From Hyphomicrobiales bacterium (lineage in GTDB: Bacteria; Pseudomonadota; Alphaproteobacteria; Rhizobiales; Rhizobiaceae): a stretch of DNA of 64,000 nt. Numbering within the stretch: position 1 is the first letter of the stretch; each line of letters starts with the position of its first letter. Position numbers and translations under genes: made by a program. Positions 32,904-41,401 of this stretch are shown piece after piece. The stretch spans positions 62,001 to 126,000 of the forward strand of contig UBJR01000013.1 of assembly GCA_900465675.1 (NCBI GenBank). The letters are read 5' to 3'. The notes beneath the pieces are model-generated. The model saw only the letters and a list, made by a program, of their open reading frames with translations. It did not search any database and had not been told where the DNA came from.

Positions 32904-33653
32904 TTATGGGGTGACTACGGTCGCTGCGACGCCAGTCGGCTTGGGCAGCACGCCAGAATTTTGGACTATTGCCAGTTCAACCGGCGAAAGTTGAAAATCG
33001 AAGACATAAGACATCGTCATGGTCGATATCTCGGCTCCGGTGTAGAACGAAGCCTGGTTGAAGCCATTGGCGTTCACGGATTCAGCAAACCCGAACCATT
33101 CGGCGCTCTGCGTTCCTTCGGTGACGTACGCATTGCCTCGATGAGGGAACAGCGCCATCAGAATTCTGTTGATGGCAGGGATCGAGCCATCAGTGATGTT
33201 TGCGGCAGCCTTCGCCAGGATCAGCGCCCGGTAGGCCTGATCCGAAAGCCGGAAGTTGCTGGTCAGGGAGGCCCCGGAATAATAGGGAGCCTGCCCGAAC
33301 GTGTACGAGCCCGGCAGCGCCTCGGCAAAATCCCACCATTGGCCGCTCTGGACCTGCAAGACCCGATTGACGCCGACGATCCGGCCCCAGACATCCAGCC
33401 CATATCCTTGAGCCGTGTCGAGGTTCATCACAAGGTCGAAGAACGCCTCGATATCCCTCGTCTGGTCGAGGTATTCAAAAATGTTCTCGATGAGCTGCGT
33501 CAGGATCGGCGAGTTCGCATATTGCGAGATGATCGTCTTCCAGACGTCAAAGTCTGCCAGCGTGCCGATCGGGCTCACCCCGATCTGAAAAAAGCCAATG
33601 CCGTTCGACCCCGGCAGTGGTCCCGCCGGATATTTCGGACCTGTATCGACCAT
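32904..33653 (-). CDS. Baseplate protein, DUF2612 (GpI-like)
   Basis: A 249-residue protein of the DUF2612 type: ANSPILTQLIENIFEYLDQT, then AFFDLVMNLDTAQGYGLDVW and GRIVGVNRVLQ, and later FGFAESVNANGFNQASFYTG. In contractile-tail phages this gene always follows the baseplate wedge J gene and encodes the equivalent of P2 GpI, which connects baseplate and fibre. The order J, I, fibre is kept here. The start codon is 4 bp past the J stop. Confidence 0.82.
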   Translation of the reverse strand: MVDTGPKYPAGPLPGSNGIGFFQIGVSPIGTLADFDVWKTIISQYANSPILTQLIENIFEYLDQTRDIEAFFDLVMNLDTAQGYGLDVWGRIVGVNRVLQVQSGQWWDFAEALPGSYTFGQAPYYSGASLTSNFRLSDQAYRALILAKAAANITDGSIPAINRILMALFPHRGNAYVTEGTQSAEWFGFAESVNANGFNQASFYTGAEISTMTMSYVFDFQLSPVELAIVQNSGVLPKPTGVAATVVTP

Positions 33654-33657
33654 GAAA

Positions 33658-35094
33658 TCAGCTCAGCGTTACGGTGATGTAGGGTGCCGAGGTCACCGGG
33701 ATCTGATCGATGTTCACCGCAACCTCGTTGAGATCGGCTGAGATCGTCTTCATCGGTTCAGATCCGACCGTCTGGCTGGTGCTGACCGTGTAAGTGCCGG
33801 TCCCGCCAGTGCCGGTCCCCAGTGCGGTGATTGTCGTACCGGCGATGACATTGCCGGAAGCATCGACGATGGTCTGCCCGACTGCCAGTGCGCCGGAGCC
33901 GATCGCCGAAACGGTCAGGATCGATCCCGCTATCGAGCCGGTGAAAACCGCAGCCGCAGTGTTCGTCGAGCCGATCGTCAGCGAGACGATTTGCGCCCAT
34001 GATCCCAGTGCGGCGATCGGGCAGTAGAACCGGCTGGCAAACAGCGTCGCGCCGATCTTTGCTCGAGCGCCGCCGTCAAGGCCTGCGAAGGCAGCGATGA
34101 TCGCGCTCTGGATCAGCTGCGCAGCGTTGGCCGGAACCAGCGTCGTGTCGTTGATCTGGACATTGAACACGATGGTCAGCGGATCGGGGCGCTCAAACAG
34201 CACAGAATAGGCCGGATACGGCGGCACGTAGCCTTGGCTGGTATCGAGCACCGTCACACTGGTGTTGCCGTTGTACGCGCATCCTGGGGCCTTTTTCGAC
34301 CATATCGCTTCGGCCACCGCCTGCGTGTCTCCGCCGACCACCGCGACATAGAGCGAGTTCGGATAAAGCGATACGCCGCCGATCGTCTGTACAGAGTTGG
34401 TATCGTTCTCGGTCACGAACGCATCGATGACGTCAGGGACGGTCAGAACAGCGCCAAGAACAGACGGCAAGGAACCGATGCTGTTGTGGGCCACAGTGGC
34501 GGCGCGGCGCGCCTCGAAGGCTGCTCTACCCTCGACGTTGTTGCCGAGAACGCCGTCCAACGGGTTCGTAATCGCGTCCCAGCCCGGAATGCTCCGGTAG
34601 ATCTGGTTCAGGGTGCCAGCCGGGCATGCGATCGGCCCTGGGATGGTACAGGCGAACTGCATTGTGACCTGGCCGGAAACCGGAATTATGGCTTCCTGTG
34701 TGGCGATATACTGCCTGCCATCCAGAGCGACAGCCAGAGAACCGACAGGGATCACGACTCCTTCGAGACCAGTGCACAGGACTTCCACCACGGTCGGCTG
34801 CGACGGATTGCGTTGGATGAAGTAGATCCGGGCGAGCGCATCCTGATACCGGCCGAAGGAATAGGCCGGATCGAACATCTGGGTCATGAACAGGAACTGG
34901 CTGTTCGTGTTGTCGATGACCGCGGCTTCGCTCGATGCCAACTGCCCTTGCGGCGTGTCGAGCGCCGGGTTCAGCCCGCCGCCGAAGGCGGAATTGATAT
35001 CCTGGCCGACCCCATCGAGCACTTCCGCGGTCGGAGGCGCGACAAACCCCCGGTCGGTGAAGACCGGGCTAGGAACGTTCGTTGTTACTGCCAT
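33658..35094 (-). CDS. Baseplate wedge protein, J/gp47 family, with inserted beta-module
   Basis: A 478-residue baseplate J-like protein: VFTDRGFVAPPTAEVLDGVG and LDTPQGQLASSEAAVI at the N-terminus, ARIYFIQRNPSQPTVVEV, VEGRAAFEARRAATVAHNSI, and NSLYVAVVGGDTQAVAEAIW. It is one of the two wedge subunits in contractile baseplates. An additional 65-residue Gly/Thr-rich beta-module sits near the C-terminus (33753-33948 on the plus strand), interrupting the usual final domain; the same module recurs in other virion genes here. The ATG at 35094 is 3 bp past the preceding stop. Confidence 0.9.
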   Translation of the reverse strand: MAVTTNVPSPVFTDRGFVAPPTAEVLDGVGQDINSAFGGGLNPALDTPQGQLASSEAAVIDNTNSQFLFMTQMFDPAYSFGRYQDALARIYFIQRNPSQPTVVEVLCTGLEGVVIPVGSLAVALDGRQYIATQEAIIPVSGQVTMQFACTIPGPIACPAGTLNQIYRSIPGWDAITNPLDGVLGNNVEGRAAFEARRAATVAHNSIGSLPSVLGAVLTVPDVIDAFVTENDTNSVQTIGGVSLYPNSLYVAVVGGDTQAVAEAIWSKKAPGCAYNGNTSVTVLDTSQGYVPPYPAYSVLFERPDPLTIVFNVQINDTTLVPANAAQLIQSAIIAAFAGLDGGARAKIGATLFASRFYCPIAALGSWAQIVSLTIGSTNTAAAVFTGSIAGSILTVSAIGSGALAVGQTIVDASGNVIAGTTITALGTGTGGTGTYTVSTSQTVGSEPMKTISADLNEVAVNIDQIPVTSAPYITVTLS

Positions 35095-35097
35095 TGA

Positions 35098-35448
35098 TTA
35101 GAACCCGGCCGCTGAGATGTTGCCGTTTGCGTCACGGATCTGCACCTGCCCACGCAGGGTGCGGTCGGACCACTCGGATATGAAGACCTGCGCAGACACA
35201 ACGCCCGGAACCCGAAGCGCTGCTCGAACGAGGTAGGCCTTGACGAGAGACAGAGGCGGAGACTGCGCCAATATCTCCTGAAAGTATGGGACGCCGGGAA
35301 CCGTGTCGAAGTACAACTCTCCCTGGAAAAGGCGGCATGCATTTGCGGCGTCCTGCGCCATGGCATAGGGATCGGCCGCGACCGCAATGTTGCCGGCCGT
35401 GTCGATCGCCAGATCCCAACTTTCAGTATCGAGAAGCAGAGAGCGCAT
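35098..35448 (-). CDS. Baseplate wedge protein, GpW/gp25 type
   Basis: A 116-residue protein, MRSLLLDTESWDLAIDTAGN, AQDAANACRLFQGELYFDT, GVPYFQEILAQSPPLSLVKA and the C-terminal SEWSDRTLRGQVQIRDANGN. This matches gp25-like/DUF2634-type small wedge proteins that link the baseplate to the sheath. The start at 35448 is two bases after the stop of the spike gene (TGATATG), and a longer frame further upstream overlaps that gene and was rejected. Confidence 0.8.
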   Translation of the reverse strand: MRSLLLDTESWDLAIDTAGNIAVAADPYAMAQDAANACRLFQGELYFDTVPGVPYFQEILAQSPPLSLVKAYLVRAALRVPGVVSAQVFISEWSDRTLRGQVQIRDANGNISAAGF

Positions 35449-35449
35449 A

Positions 35450-36109
35450 TCAGGTTCCCGGATCTGGCGGTGGGCCGCCGTTGTGTCTGTGATGCTGCAA
35501 CGTGACGCTGTCACCCCCGCCTGCGCCTGCAGTTATGCCGCCAGGAGCGCTAATGTTGCCGTTCTGGTCAATCAGAACGCCGTTAATTCGAACACCATCG
35601 GCTCCGCTTATGATCGTGTTCCCGAACTCGTCAGCAATCGAGATGCCTGGACCATTCATGTTGATGTAACGGTCCGGCGTCACAGGCATCAGCATCGAGC
35701 CGGTGTAGACCCCATCGGCCAAGCTGTGTCGGCGGAACGATCCGGGGTTCGATTGGCCGCCCTCGTTTGCCTTGACTGCGGAGATATCGCGGTCGGCCAC
35801 GCTCATGAAGCCCGTGTCACCTTCCTTCGGGTCATTGATAATTGCCGCAGAACTGCCTTGGCTCCTGGTGACCGGGATGCCGTAGATAATGCCGTGATCG
35901 GTCTTGTCGCCAATGCCATCCATCTGGTTTGCGATGATCTGGACATCGACCGTCGGTGGGGCACCTACTCCGCCGCCATGAACAGCGATCACCTTGACGG
36001 GCACGTTCGTGCGGACGTTCGCCAGCGCGGTCCTGATCTGGAACTCGGTGGCGTTGAAAGGGCTCGTATCGTCGGTGATACCCTGCTGGCCGTATTTTCC
36101 GTCTGCCAT
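35450..36109 (-). CDS. Baseplate spike protein (GpV/Gp138-like)
   Basis: A 219-residue protein. The N-terminal OB-fold portion contains IRTALANVRTNVPVKVIAVH and PTVDVQIIANQMDG. The C-terminal part is a beta-helix with short repeats (GPGISIADEFGNTIISGADG, VRINGVLIDQNGNISAPGGI), and it ends in a His-containing tip (VTLQHHRHNGGPPPDPGT), as in Gp138/GpV membrane-piercing spikes where His residues hold iron. Its ATG overlaps the stop of the hub gene (TGATG). Confidence 0.82.
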   Translation of the reverse strand: MADGKYGQQGITDDTSPFNATEFQIRTALANVRTNVPVKVIAVHGGGVGAPPTVDVQIIANQMDGIGDKTDHGIIYGIPVTRSQGSSAAIINDPKEGDTGFMSVADRDISAVKANEGGQSNPGSFRRHSLADGVYTGSMLMPVTPDRYINMNGPGISIADEFGNTIISGADGVRINGVLIDQNGNISAPGGITAGAGGGDSVTLQHHRHNGGPPPDPGT

Positions 36110-36978
36110 CAGCCACCTGCAACCGTGTTGCCCAAGGGATAGGCGACAATATCCATGTGCCAGCGTCCCTTCGGCATCTCGGCTTCCAATTCATAGGTGA
36201 GTGACCGGACGATCCATGTTCCGTTCGCCGGGGTGATGTCGCTTTTGACCTCGACCGAGCCGCCATATTTGACCGCTGGGGTAAACATCGCCTTCAGCGT
36301 AATGCTCTGCTGGTTGAACAGCGGATAGGATATCAGTCCGGTTGTCGGCGAAATGAGAACCGCATCTCCCTTGCGGGGCTCACCGGGGTTGCTGATCGCC
36401 AGCGTCCCGCGATCCATGATCCAGACGACACCGGAATCCCGCGCTATGCTTGCCGCCTGCTGAACGAGCGTCCCGGCATAGTAAGGATTGGCCAGCCGCT
36501 TCACGACGCCATTGTTCTCGAAAGACATGCCGAGGCCCTGAGCGATTTGGCCCATCATGCTGGAGACCTGCGCCGAACCCTTGATGCTCAACGGGGTGGC
36601 TGGCTGGATCTGTCCGAAGTAACCGGGCCGAGCCTCGACGAGGAACGCGACATGAGGCATTGCCGTGGCATCAACCATTGCGACATAGATGCCGCCCTGA
36701 AAGACGATCTGCATGCCTGTTGTGTCATCGCCTGCCATAACCGTGACATAGTTCGCCTGCGCCTGCGCCCACTTTGCTCCGACGTTCGATAGTTGGTTCA
36801 TGATCTGGAGCGGCAGGCCGAATATGGCCATGCGGCCATTGGCCTGTTGAGGGCCACCCATCACCTGAATGCTGCACGAAGTGCGCAAACCCGTCGCGGT
36901 GTACGTGTTCCCGCCTCCCTCGAACGAACCATTGGCGAGTTCGAAGATGACATCGATCCGCTTTTTTGAGAATGTCAT
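36109..36978 (-). CDS. Baseplate hub protein (gp44/GpD-like)
   Basis: A 289-residue protein: KKRIDVIFELANGSFEGGGN, RMAIFGLPLQIMNQLSNVGA and MSFENNGVVKRLANPYYAGT, then a C-terminal VKSDITPANGTWIVRSLTYE and MPKGRWHMDIVAYPLG. The pattern is that of tail-hub proteins joining the tube end to the spike, as in Mu gp44 or P2 GpD. The gene order hub, spike, gp25, J, I is conserved. It starts at 36978; the 33-bp space to the divergent secreted-protein gene holds no room for more than a promoter core. Confidence 0.78.
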   Translation of the reverse strand: MTFSKKRIDVIFELANGSFEGGGNTYTATGLRTSCSIQVMGGPQQANGRMAIFGLPLQIMNQLSNVGAKWAQAQANYVTVMAGDDTTGMQIVFQGGIYVAMVDATAMPHVAFLVEARPGYFGQIQPATPLSIKGSAQVSSMMGQIAQGLGMSFENNGVVKRLANPYYAGTLVQQAASIARDSGVVWIMDRGTLAISNPGEPRKGDAVLISPTTGLISYPLFNQQSITLKAMFTPAVKYGGSVEVKSDITPANGTWIVRSLTYELEAEMPKGRWHMDIVAYPLGNTVAGG

Positions 36979-37010
36979 GCCTTCTCGCTATATTTCGTCC
37001 GGAGGACAGA

Positions 37011-37364
37011 ATGAAATCGCTGGCCATCCTGCTCCTGGCAGTTGGACTCTCAGCTTCTCAAGCAAAGTCGCAGCCAAGCTCGCCAAACCAAACGTGGAAC
37101 AATCCGATGGTGGTCGGGGCGCTGCGAAATTGCCTTTGGGGCGAAACGGTTACGAAGGCGGACGATCTCAGGCGCGCATCAGCCTTGGGATCGAACGTAG
37201 AAGGCGCTCTCGCCTCGAAGTGCGGCGAACTTAGCGGTGCGCAGTGGCAATGCGAGCAATCCGGCGAGGCCATCGAATTCTGCGCCGCAATGGTGGTTCG
37301 GTATGCCCATGCCGCCATTGCCGCCGAGATGACCAGAGCCGGCTATGCTGGGGGCACGAGATAA
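37011..37364 (+). CDS. Small secreted protein inserted against the tail operon
   Basis: A 117-residue protein with a signal peptide (MKSLAILLLAVGLSASQAKS, cleavage near residue 20). The mature part contains four Cys (LRNCLWGET, SKCGELSG, QWQCEQSG, EFCAAMVV), compatible with two disulfides in the periplasm. A very strong ribosome-binding site (ggaggacaga) precedes the ATG. The gene lies on the plus strand between the hub and plug genes, overlapping the latter by 22 bp at the 3' ends. No family is recognised. Confidence 0.7.
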   Translation: MKSLAILLLAVGLSASQAKSQPSSPNQTWNNPMVVGALRNCLWGETVTKADDLRRASALGSNVEGALASKCGELSGAQWQCEQSGEAIEFCAAMVVRYAHAAIAAEMTRAGYAGGTR

Positions 37365-37651
37365 CTCAGGCTGAATCGCGCACCTAGAGCGCCAAGCCCG
37401 GTGTAAACCGGATTATCGTCCCCTTCGTTATCGATGAAAGCCAAATCCCCGATAAAGCCGAGATAGGCGTCCCGGACGATCGGGTTCAGGTTTTGGGCGA
37501 TCACGCCCATGACGATCGGCGAGTTGTCCACCAGAAGGTCGATGAACAGCCCCTGCGGCTTTTGGTAGATGTTGATCTGGGAATTCTGCCCGTTCAACTG
37601 GACCGTCACGGCCTGGTTCGGAACGGCGCGAAGCGGGATGATCAGCGCCAT
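37343..37651 (-). CDS. Baseplate plug-like protein
   Basis: A 102-residue protein: MALIIPLRAVPNQAVTVQLN, GQNSQINIYQKPQGLFIDLL, YLGFIGDLAFIDNEGDDNPV. This matches the short beta-barrel proteins annotated as phage baseplate plug proteins (cyanophage Pam3-type), which sit at the centre of the baseplate. The start is 3 bp after the stop of the neighbouring baseplate gene. Its 3' end overlaps the convergent secreted-protein gene. Confidence 0.72.
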   Translation of the reverse strand: MALIIPLRAVPNQAVTVQLNGQNSQINIYQKPQGLFIDLLVDNSPIVMGVIAQNLNPIVRDAYLGFIGDLAFIDNEGDDNPVYTGLGALGARFSLSYLVPPA

Positions 37652-37654
37652 ATC

Positions 37655-38272
37655 TCACCCTCCCGCCGCAGCTATCGGACCCAGCCGTGTTTCCTGAGTA
37701 GACGTTGCAGCAACAGCCTGTACCGGACCGCTATTGGTCTGCGCAGCGCTCGTCGGAGCTTGGGTGTTGCTCAGAGCCACCCCTACGACCTGGCGGATTT
37801 CGGTCGTGAACACATCGACCTGCACAAGGCCAACCCCATCGGTTGCGGTCTGACGATAATCGTACCGGCTCACGTTGACGTTGATGTAGACGGCATCCGG
37901 CGTCACCACGTCATAAAGTTCGGTGTTTCCTGCGATGGCCGCGATCGAGGCCAGAAGTTGCTGCCTCTGGATGCTGACGCCACCGGCCGCGAACCGAAAG
38001 CCGGTTTCGAACGGCACGGCGACTTTGTTGTAGCTCTCGAACCCTCCCCGCTCGACCGGGAAATCGGAAATCGACCATTGCTGCTTGTAATCGAAGGCAG
38101 TGACGGTTTCCGCCAGCACGACTGGAACGCCACCCTGGTAAATTCCCCAGGGCGAGATCGGAAACCCGGTGAACAAGCTGATTGCATCACGCGTGAGAAG
38201 GGTGATGACTTCCGTCGCCGCAGCGAAGACGACGGAAGGTACACCCGGAACGTTCGGGACATGCACAGCCAT
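37655..38272 (-). CDS. Baseplate-associated structural protein
   Basis: A 205-residue protein between the tape measure and the plug gene. It has AATEVITLLTRDAISLFTGF, QWSISDFPVERGGFESYNKV, FETGFRFAAGGVSIQRQQLL and YRQTATDGVGLVQVDVFTTE, ending in a Ser/Thr/Gln/Ala-rich tail. In related contractile phages the gene after the tape measure encodes an inner baseplate or LysM-like tube-binding protein; this is inferred from position only. No catalytic motif is visible. Confidence 0.65.
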   Translation of the reverse strand: MAVHVPNVPGVPSVVFAAATEVITLLTRDAISLFTGFPISPWGIYQGGVPVVLAETVTAFDYKQQWSISDFPVERGGFESYNKVAVPFETGFRFAAGGVSIQRQQLLASIAAIAGNTELYDVVTPDAVYINVNVSRYDYRQTATDGVGLVQVDVFTTEIRQVVGVALSNTQAPTSAAQTNSGPVQAVAATSTQETRLGPIAAAGG

Positions 38273-38273
38273 A

Positions 38274-40322
38274 TCATTGCGGTCCCGAGTTTGCGGCGGC
38301 AGCCGTGGAAGACTGGCCTATCCGGCGATAGAGATCATCCCAAAGGTGGTCGGCGATGCTCTTGGAGTCCGTGGCTTGCGTGTACAGGTTCACCGAACCG
38401 ATACGGGTATCGACATTCGATGACGATCGCCGGTTATCGTTGCTGATGCTATTGTTCAACGCAGACACTTCCGCACCGGACGGCGCTTTGACCATTTCTC
38501 CCCATGATCCGGCCTTATCACCCCGAGCCAGAGCTTGCCTGAGCGATGGGTTGAAATTCGCCCAGTTCCCGACCCCGCTTTCGCGCATCAAAGCCAAGGC
38601 AACCTTGGTCTGATCTTCCAACGAGGAAGCCAAGGCGTTCTTGGACGTAATGCCGAGTTTCGGAGCCAAGCGTCTCCAGTTCGAATTGAGGATCTGGTAA
38701 TAGCCCTGCGCGGTGTAGCCCTTGGCTGTTGTGGGATCGAGACCTTGCCCAGCCCCCATATAGTTCATGACGTTCCGGCCGCCGCTCTCATGCTTGAGGA
38801 TGAGCCCGAGCGTGTTTCTCTCCTGGTCGGTCATGCCGGCGATGTTCGGCACGGCCACCGGCCCACCGCCACTGCTCGACCCGGAGGAACCCGACGATCC
38901 GCCCCCCGTCGATGCATTTGCGGCCGGAGCGAAGAAACTGCTGATCGCACTCCCTACGCTGCTCCAGAAGCCGCCGCCGCTACCGCTATTGCTGTCCGAG
39001 ATGGTGACGGGGAGCGGGTTTCCCTTGGACGCCGGGCGACCATCGACGCGAATATCGCCTTGGCCCTTCATCTGCGATCTGGAAGCCATCTGCGCGGCAG
39101 TGAGAGGCACGTCAACCTGCGCCGTCGGCGACGACGGTGCGGAACCGTCGGTACCAAGCAAGCGCCTAATCACGTCATCGACACCCCACGCACCGTATTT
39201 TCGAGGGGCGTTCTTCAAGCCATCTCCGGGGTTGGCCAGAGACCACGCCCCGGCGGCAGCAGCGCCAGCAACTCCTAGAAAACCCAGAAGGCCAGAACCG
39301 CCGCCCGCTGCACCCGCCGCCGCACCACCGCCAAGACCGCGAAGCAGCAGCATGTTCGCTAGCGCTTTCGCAAACTGCGCGCCCGTCCAGATCGCGAGGA
39401 ATGCCGTTACAGCAGCCGTCGCGCCATCCATGCCCTTCGTCAGGTCGCCGGCAACCGATGCGAACTGTGCCATCCCTTTGCCGATGGCATCCCAATTCAC
39501 GTTATTCGCCAGGCGCTCGAAAAGCTTGGTCAGGGACTCGATCAGCGCAGTCAGGTGAGGGCTTACGACCTCAGTGAACTTTTGAGCAATTGCCCCGAGC
39601 GTCTGAACCAGTTTGCCCCACGCTTCCTGTAGCTTGGTGGCGTTTTCTACGGCCTTGTCGGAAGGGCCGAACTTCTCCAAGTCGGCGAGGTACTTGTTGA
39701 TGCCGGCGCCTTGCTGGCGCATGACCTCGAACGTCGAGGCGTCGATACCGAGGCCCTGGGCGAAGTTGAACGCTGACTTGCGGTCTGTCTTCGAAAGCTT
39801 CTGGATCGCCTCGGCAATCCCGGAAAGCGATTCTTCGGTGGAGCCGAGCGGGTTGATGTTGACGCCGCTGCGCTGGCGCAGGAACCAGAACTCGTCAGGC
39901 AGGTTGCCCATGCCGTTCTTGAACGCGGTGAACGTGCTGGTGAGCTTGGCAATCGTGCCCTGCGCCTGTCCTGCATCACCGCCGACACGCTGAACAGCTG
40001 CTCCCCACGCCGCGACACGCTGCGGAGAAAGCCCCACGTTGGCCGAGAAGCGCCCGAGCTCAGCATTAGCCTGTGTCAGGCCCGTCACAAGGTCAGTGAG
40101 GCTCCTTGCCCCCGCAATGGCACCGAATAGCGCAATGACTGTGCGCGTCATCTTCTCGACGCCGGCTGCCGTCTTCTTGGCGCCGTCTTCGATATCCTTG
40201 CCGGTCTTGGTGGCAGCCTCTTTCGTTTTCAGGAACGAGGCAGCAGCTTCCTTCTGGCCTTTCTGGAAATCCTTCGGGTCCAGCGACAGGCGGACAATCA
40301 GCTCGTCGATTACAGTTGGCAT
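38274..40322 (-). CDS. Tail tape measure protein with C-terminal lysozyme-like domain
   Basis: A 682-residue protein. The N-terminal half is helical with typical tape-measure features (IVRLSLDPKDFQKGQKEAAA, TRTVIALFGAIAGARSLTDL), and hydrophobic segments appear in the middle (FAKALANMLLLRGLGGGAAA). Residues about 500-610 resemble a lytic transglycosylase/lysozyme domain: TLGLILKHESGGRNVMNYMG with the catalytic-type Glu, then YTAQGYYQILNSNWRRLAPK and LALMRESGVGNWANFNPSL. It sets tail length and may digest peptidoglycan locally at infection. It follows the chaperone genes with a one-base gap (TGACATG). Confidence 0.88.
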   Translation of the reverse strand: MPTVIDELIVRLSLDPKDFQKGQKEAAASFLKTKEAATKTGKDIEDGAKKTAAGVEKMTRTVIALFGAIAGARSLTDLVTGLTQANAELGRFSANVGLSPQRVAAWGAAVQRVGGDAGQAQGTIAKLTSTFTAFKNGMGNLPDEFWFLRQRSGVNINPLGSTEESLSGIAEAIQKLSKTDRKSAFNFAQGLGIDASTFEVMRQQGAGINKYLADLEKFGPSDKAVENATKLQEAWGKLVQTLGAIAQKFTEVVSPHLTALIESLTKLFERLANNVNWDAIGKGMAQFASVAGDLTKGMDGATAAVTAFLAIWTGAQFAKALANMLLLRGLGGGAAAGAAGGGSGLLGFLGVAGAAAAGAWSLANPGDGLKNAPRKYGAWGVDDVIRRLLGTDGSAPSSPTAQVDVPLTAAQMASRSQMKGQGDIRVDGRPASKGNPLPVTISDSNSGSGGGFWSSVGSAISSFFAPAANASTGGGSSGSSGSSSGGGPVAVPNIAGMTDQERNTLGLILKHESGGRNVMNYMGAGQGLDPTTAKGYTAQGYYQILNSNWRRLAPKLGITSKNALASSLEDQTKVALALMRESGVGNWANFNPSLRQALARGDKAGSWGEMVKAPSGAEVSALNNSISNDNRRSSSNVDTRIGSVNLYTQATDSKSIADHLWDDLYRRIGQSSTAAAANSGPQ

Positions 40323-40323
40323 G

Positions 40324-40551
40324 TCAGGTGTTCTCCTGGGCTTTCTGCATCAGACGGCGGTTATGTGAGTCGATCAGAGATATTTCGAGAAGGTTGTGGC
40401 AATCCTCGACAGACAGCCACTCGTCCAGATCCCTCATGCTCGCAAGCTTTTGAGAAAGCATGGAGCCTATGAGGTTCGTGACATTGCGGTATTCCAGCAA
40501 CTGAACGCCGACAAACCCGAGATCTACTTCGATCCTTTGTCGGCCAGCGAA
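40324..40551 (-). CDS. Frameshift-encoded extension of the tail assembly chaperone (gpGT-like part)
   Basis: This frame has no credible start of its own but stays open from the slippery site to a TGA one base before the tape-measure ATG, about 75 residues. It includes RIEVDLGFVGVQLLEYRNVT, SMLSQKLASMRDLDEWLSVE and CHNLLEISLIDSHNRRLMQK. A -1 shift from the preceding gene would fuse it to the first chaperone and make a product of about 202 residues. In lambda and many phages the analogous G/GT pair is made exactly this way, upstream of the tape measure gene, with the longer form recruiting the tape measure protein. Confidence 0.7.
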   Translation of the reverse strand, partial: FAGRQRIEVDLGFVGVQLLEYRNVTNLIGSMLSQKLASMRDLDEWLSVEDCHNLLEISLIDSHNRRLMQKAQENT

Positions 40552-40931
40552 AAACCCACGTGAAGCTCCAGCACGGCTTTGCGCAACTCGACGCGGGTTG
40601 CGACCTCCTCGATGTCATCACCGATCAGATCACGAGCGCCGGAGGCTTCCTTGATCTGCACGCAGGTCATCATTTCGTCGAGAAGGGATTCGGCCTCGTC
40701 CCATGTTTCGCTGACAGCGTTCATCAGAGCGATGACCCCCAGGGCGGCAATGCCTTGGATACCCATGGCAGGAGAGATATTTCCGAGGTCGACGCCGGAG
40801 CGCGCGGCGAGCGCCAAGGCCTTCATCGCCCACTTCTCGGCCTGAGCCGATGGCTTCTCGGTGATGAGGAAGGTCTTACCCTTGTCACGACCTTCTGCAT
40901 CAATCTTAACGTCAAGTGTCTTGCGAGCCAT
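40524..40931 (-). CDS. Tail assembly chaperone, short form (gpG-like)
   Basis: A 135-residue acidic helical protein: MARKTLDVKIDAEGRDKGKT, FLITEKPSAQAEKWAMKALA and EVATRVELRKAVLELHVGF. This pattern belongs to the phage tail assembly chaperone group located between the tube protein and the tape measure. The zero-frame product ends at ADKGSK; the alternative long product comes from a -1 frameshift at 40551-40557. The ATG is 9 bp past the tube-protein stop. Confidence 0.82.
   Translation of the reverse strand: MARKTLDVKIDAEGRDKGKTFLITEKPSAQAEKWAMKALALAARSGVDLGNISPAMGIQGIAALGVIALMNAVSETWDEAESLLDEMMTCVQIKEASGARDLIGDDIEEVATRVELRKAVLELHVGFSLADKGSK
40551..40557 (-). promoter_or_regulatory. Slippery heptamer G-GGT-TTT for -1 ribosomal frameshift
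   Basis: In the zero frame of the chaperone gene the heptamer reads G GGT TTT, the canonical X XXY YYZ form, lying 24 bp before the zero-frame stop at 40526-40524. A shift by one base moves the ribosome into the frame of the 40324-40551 extension. Confidence 0.72.
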
Positions 40932-40940
40932 GCTTCACCT

Positions 40941-41375
40941 TTAGCCGATCGGAGTTGCCGTGACGCGTTCCCACCGGATGGTGTAGCGGCGAGGCTGAAG
41001 GATGCGACCGGCCGCCGGCATCTGATGAGCGTTCACAAGGAAGCCGCGGCGCATCACATAGGCGCGGTTGACCGAGATCAGCCGGGTTGTGCCTTCCGCC
41101 ACATAGACGTCCTTCTGGGTGTTCATACGGGCCGCCCACGTCTCGAAGAACGTGTTGGTGTCCGAGTCCGCCTGAATTGAGAACGACTGATCGAGGGGGT
41201 TGAAGACGAAACCGCCGGAGAGACGGCCATCTACCCCCATAGCTGTCTGTACCAGTTCCTGTTCAGGGGAATCGTAGATGTTGTCCGCCGAGAACCCCTG
41301 AAGCTGGAACGGCGTGGTGAAGACGCCGGTCACCTGGATGGTGATGACGGCGTTCGCACTGGTGATAGAGGCCAT
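40941..41375 (-). CDS. Tail tube protein
   Basis: A 144-residue protein (MASITSANAVITIQVTGVFT, FQLQGFSADNIYDSPEQELV, SGGFVFNPLDQSFSIQADSD, CFLK-free C-terminus YTIRWERVTATPIG) typical of the short tube proteins of contractile phages (DUF3277 family). Hundreds of copies form the inner tube inside the sheath. It lies directly after the sheath gene and before the chaperones, the standard order. Confidence 0.82.
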   Translation of the reverse strand: MASITSANAVITIQVTGVFTTPFQLQGFSADNIYDSPEQELVQTAMGVDGRLSGGFVFNPLDQSFSIQADSDTNTFFETWAARMNTQKDVYVAEGTTRLISVNRAYVMRRGFLVNAHQMPAAGRILQPRRYTIRWERVTATPIG

Positions 41376-41401
41376 TGTCGGTTGCTCCGATTATCTTGGG
41401 G

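Noticed and set aside
31753..32994. A 413-codon plus-strand frame opposite a tail fibre gene
   Set aside because: Mirror frame of a protein with clear fibre features; composition is Arg/Cys/His-rich and not protein-like.
40361..40621. An 86-codon minus frame over the chaperone end
   Set aside because: It is out of phase with both the short chaperone and the -1 extension and is Ser/Arg/Cys-rich; the frameshift explanation accounts for this region.
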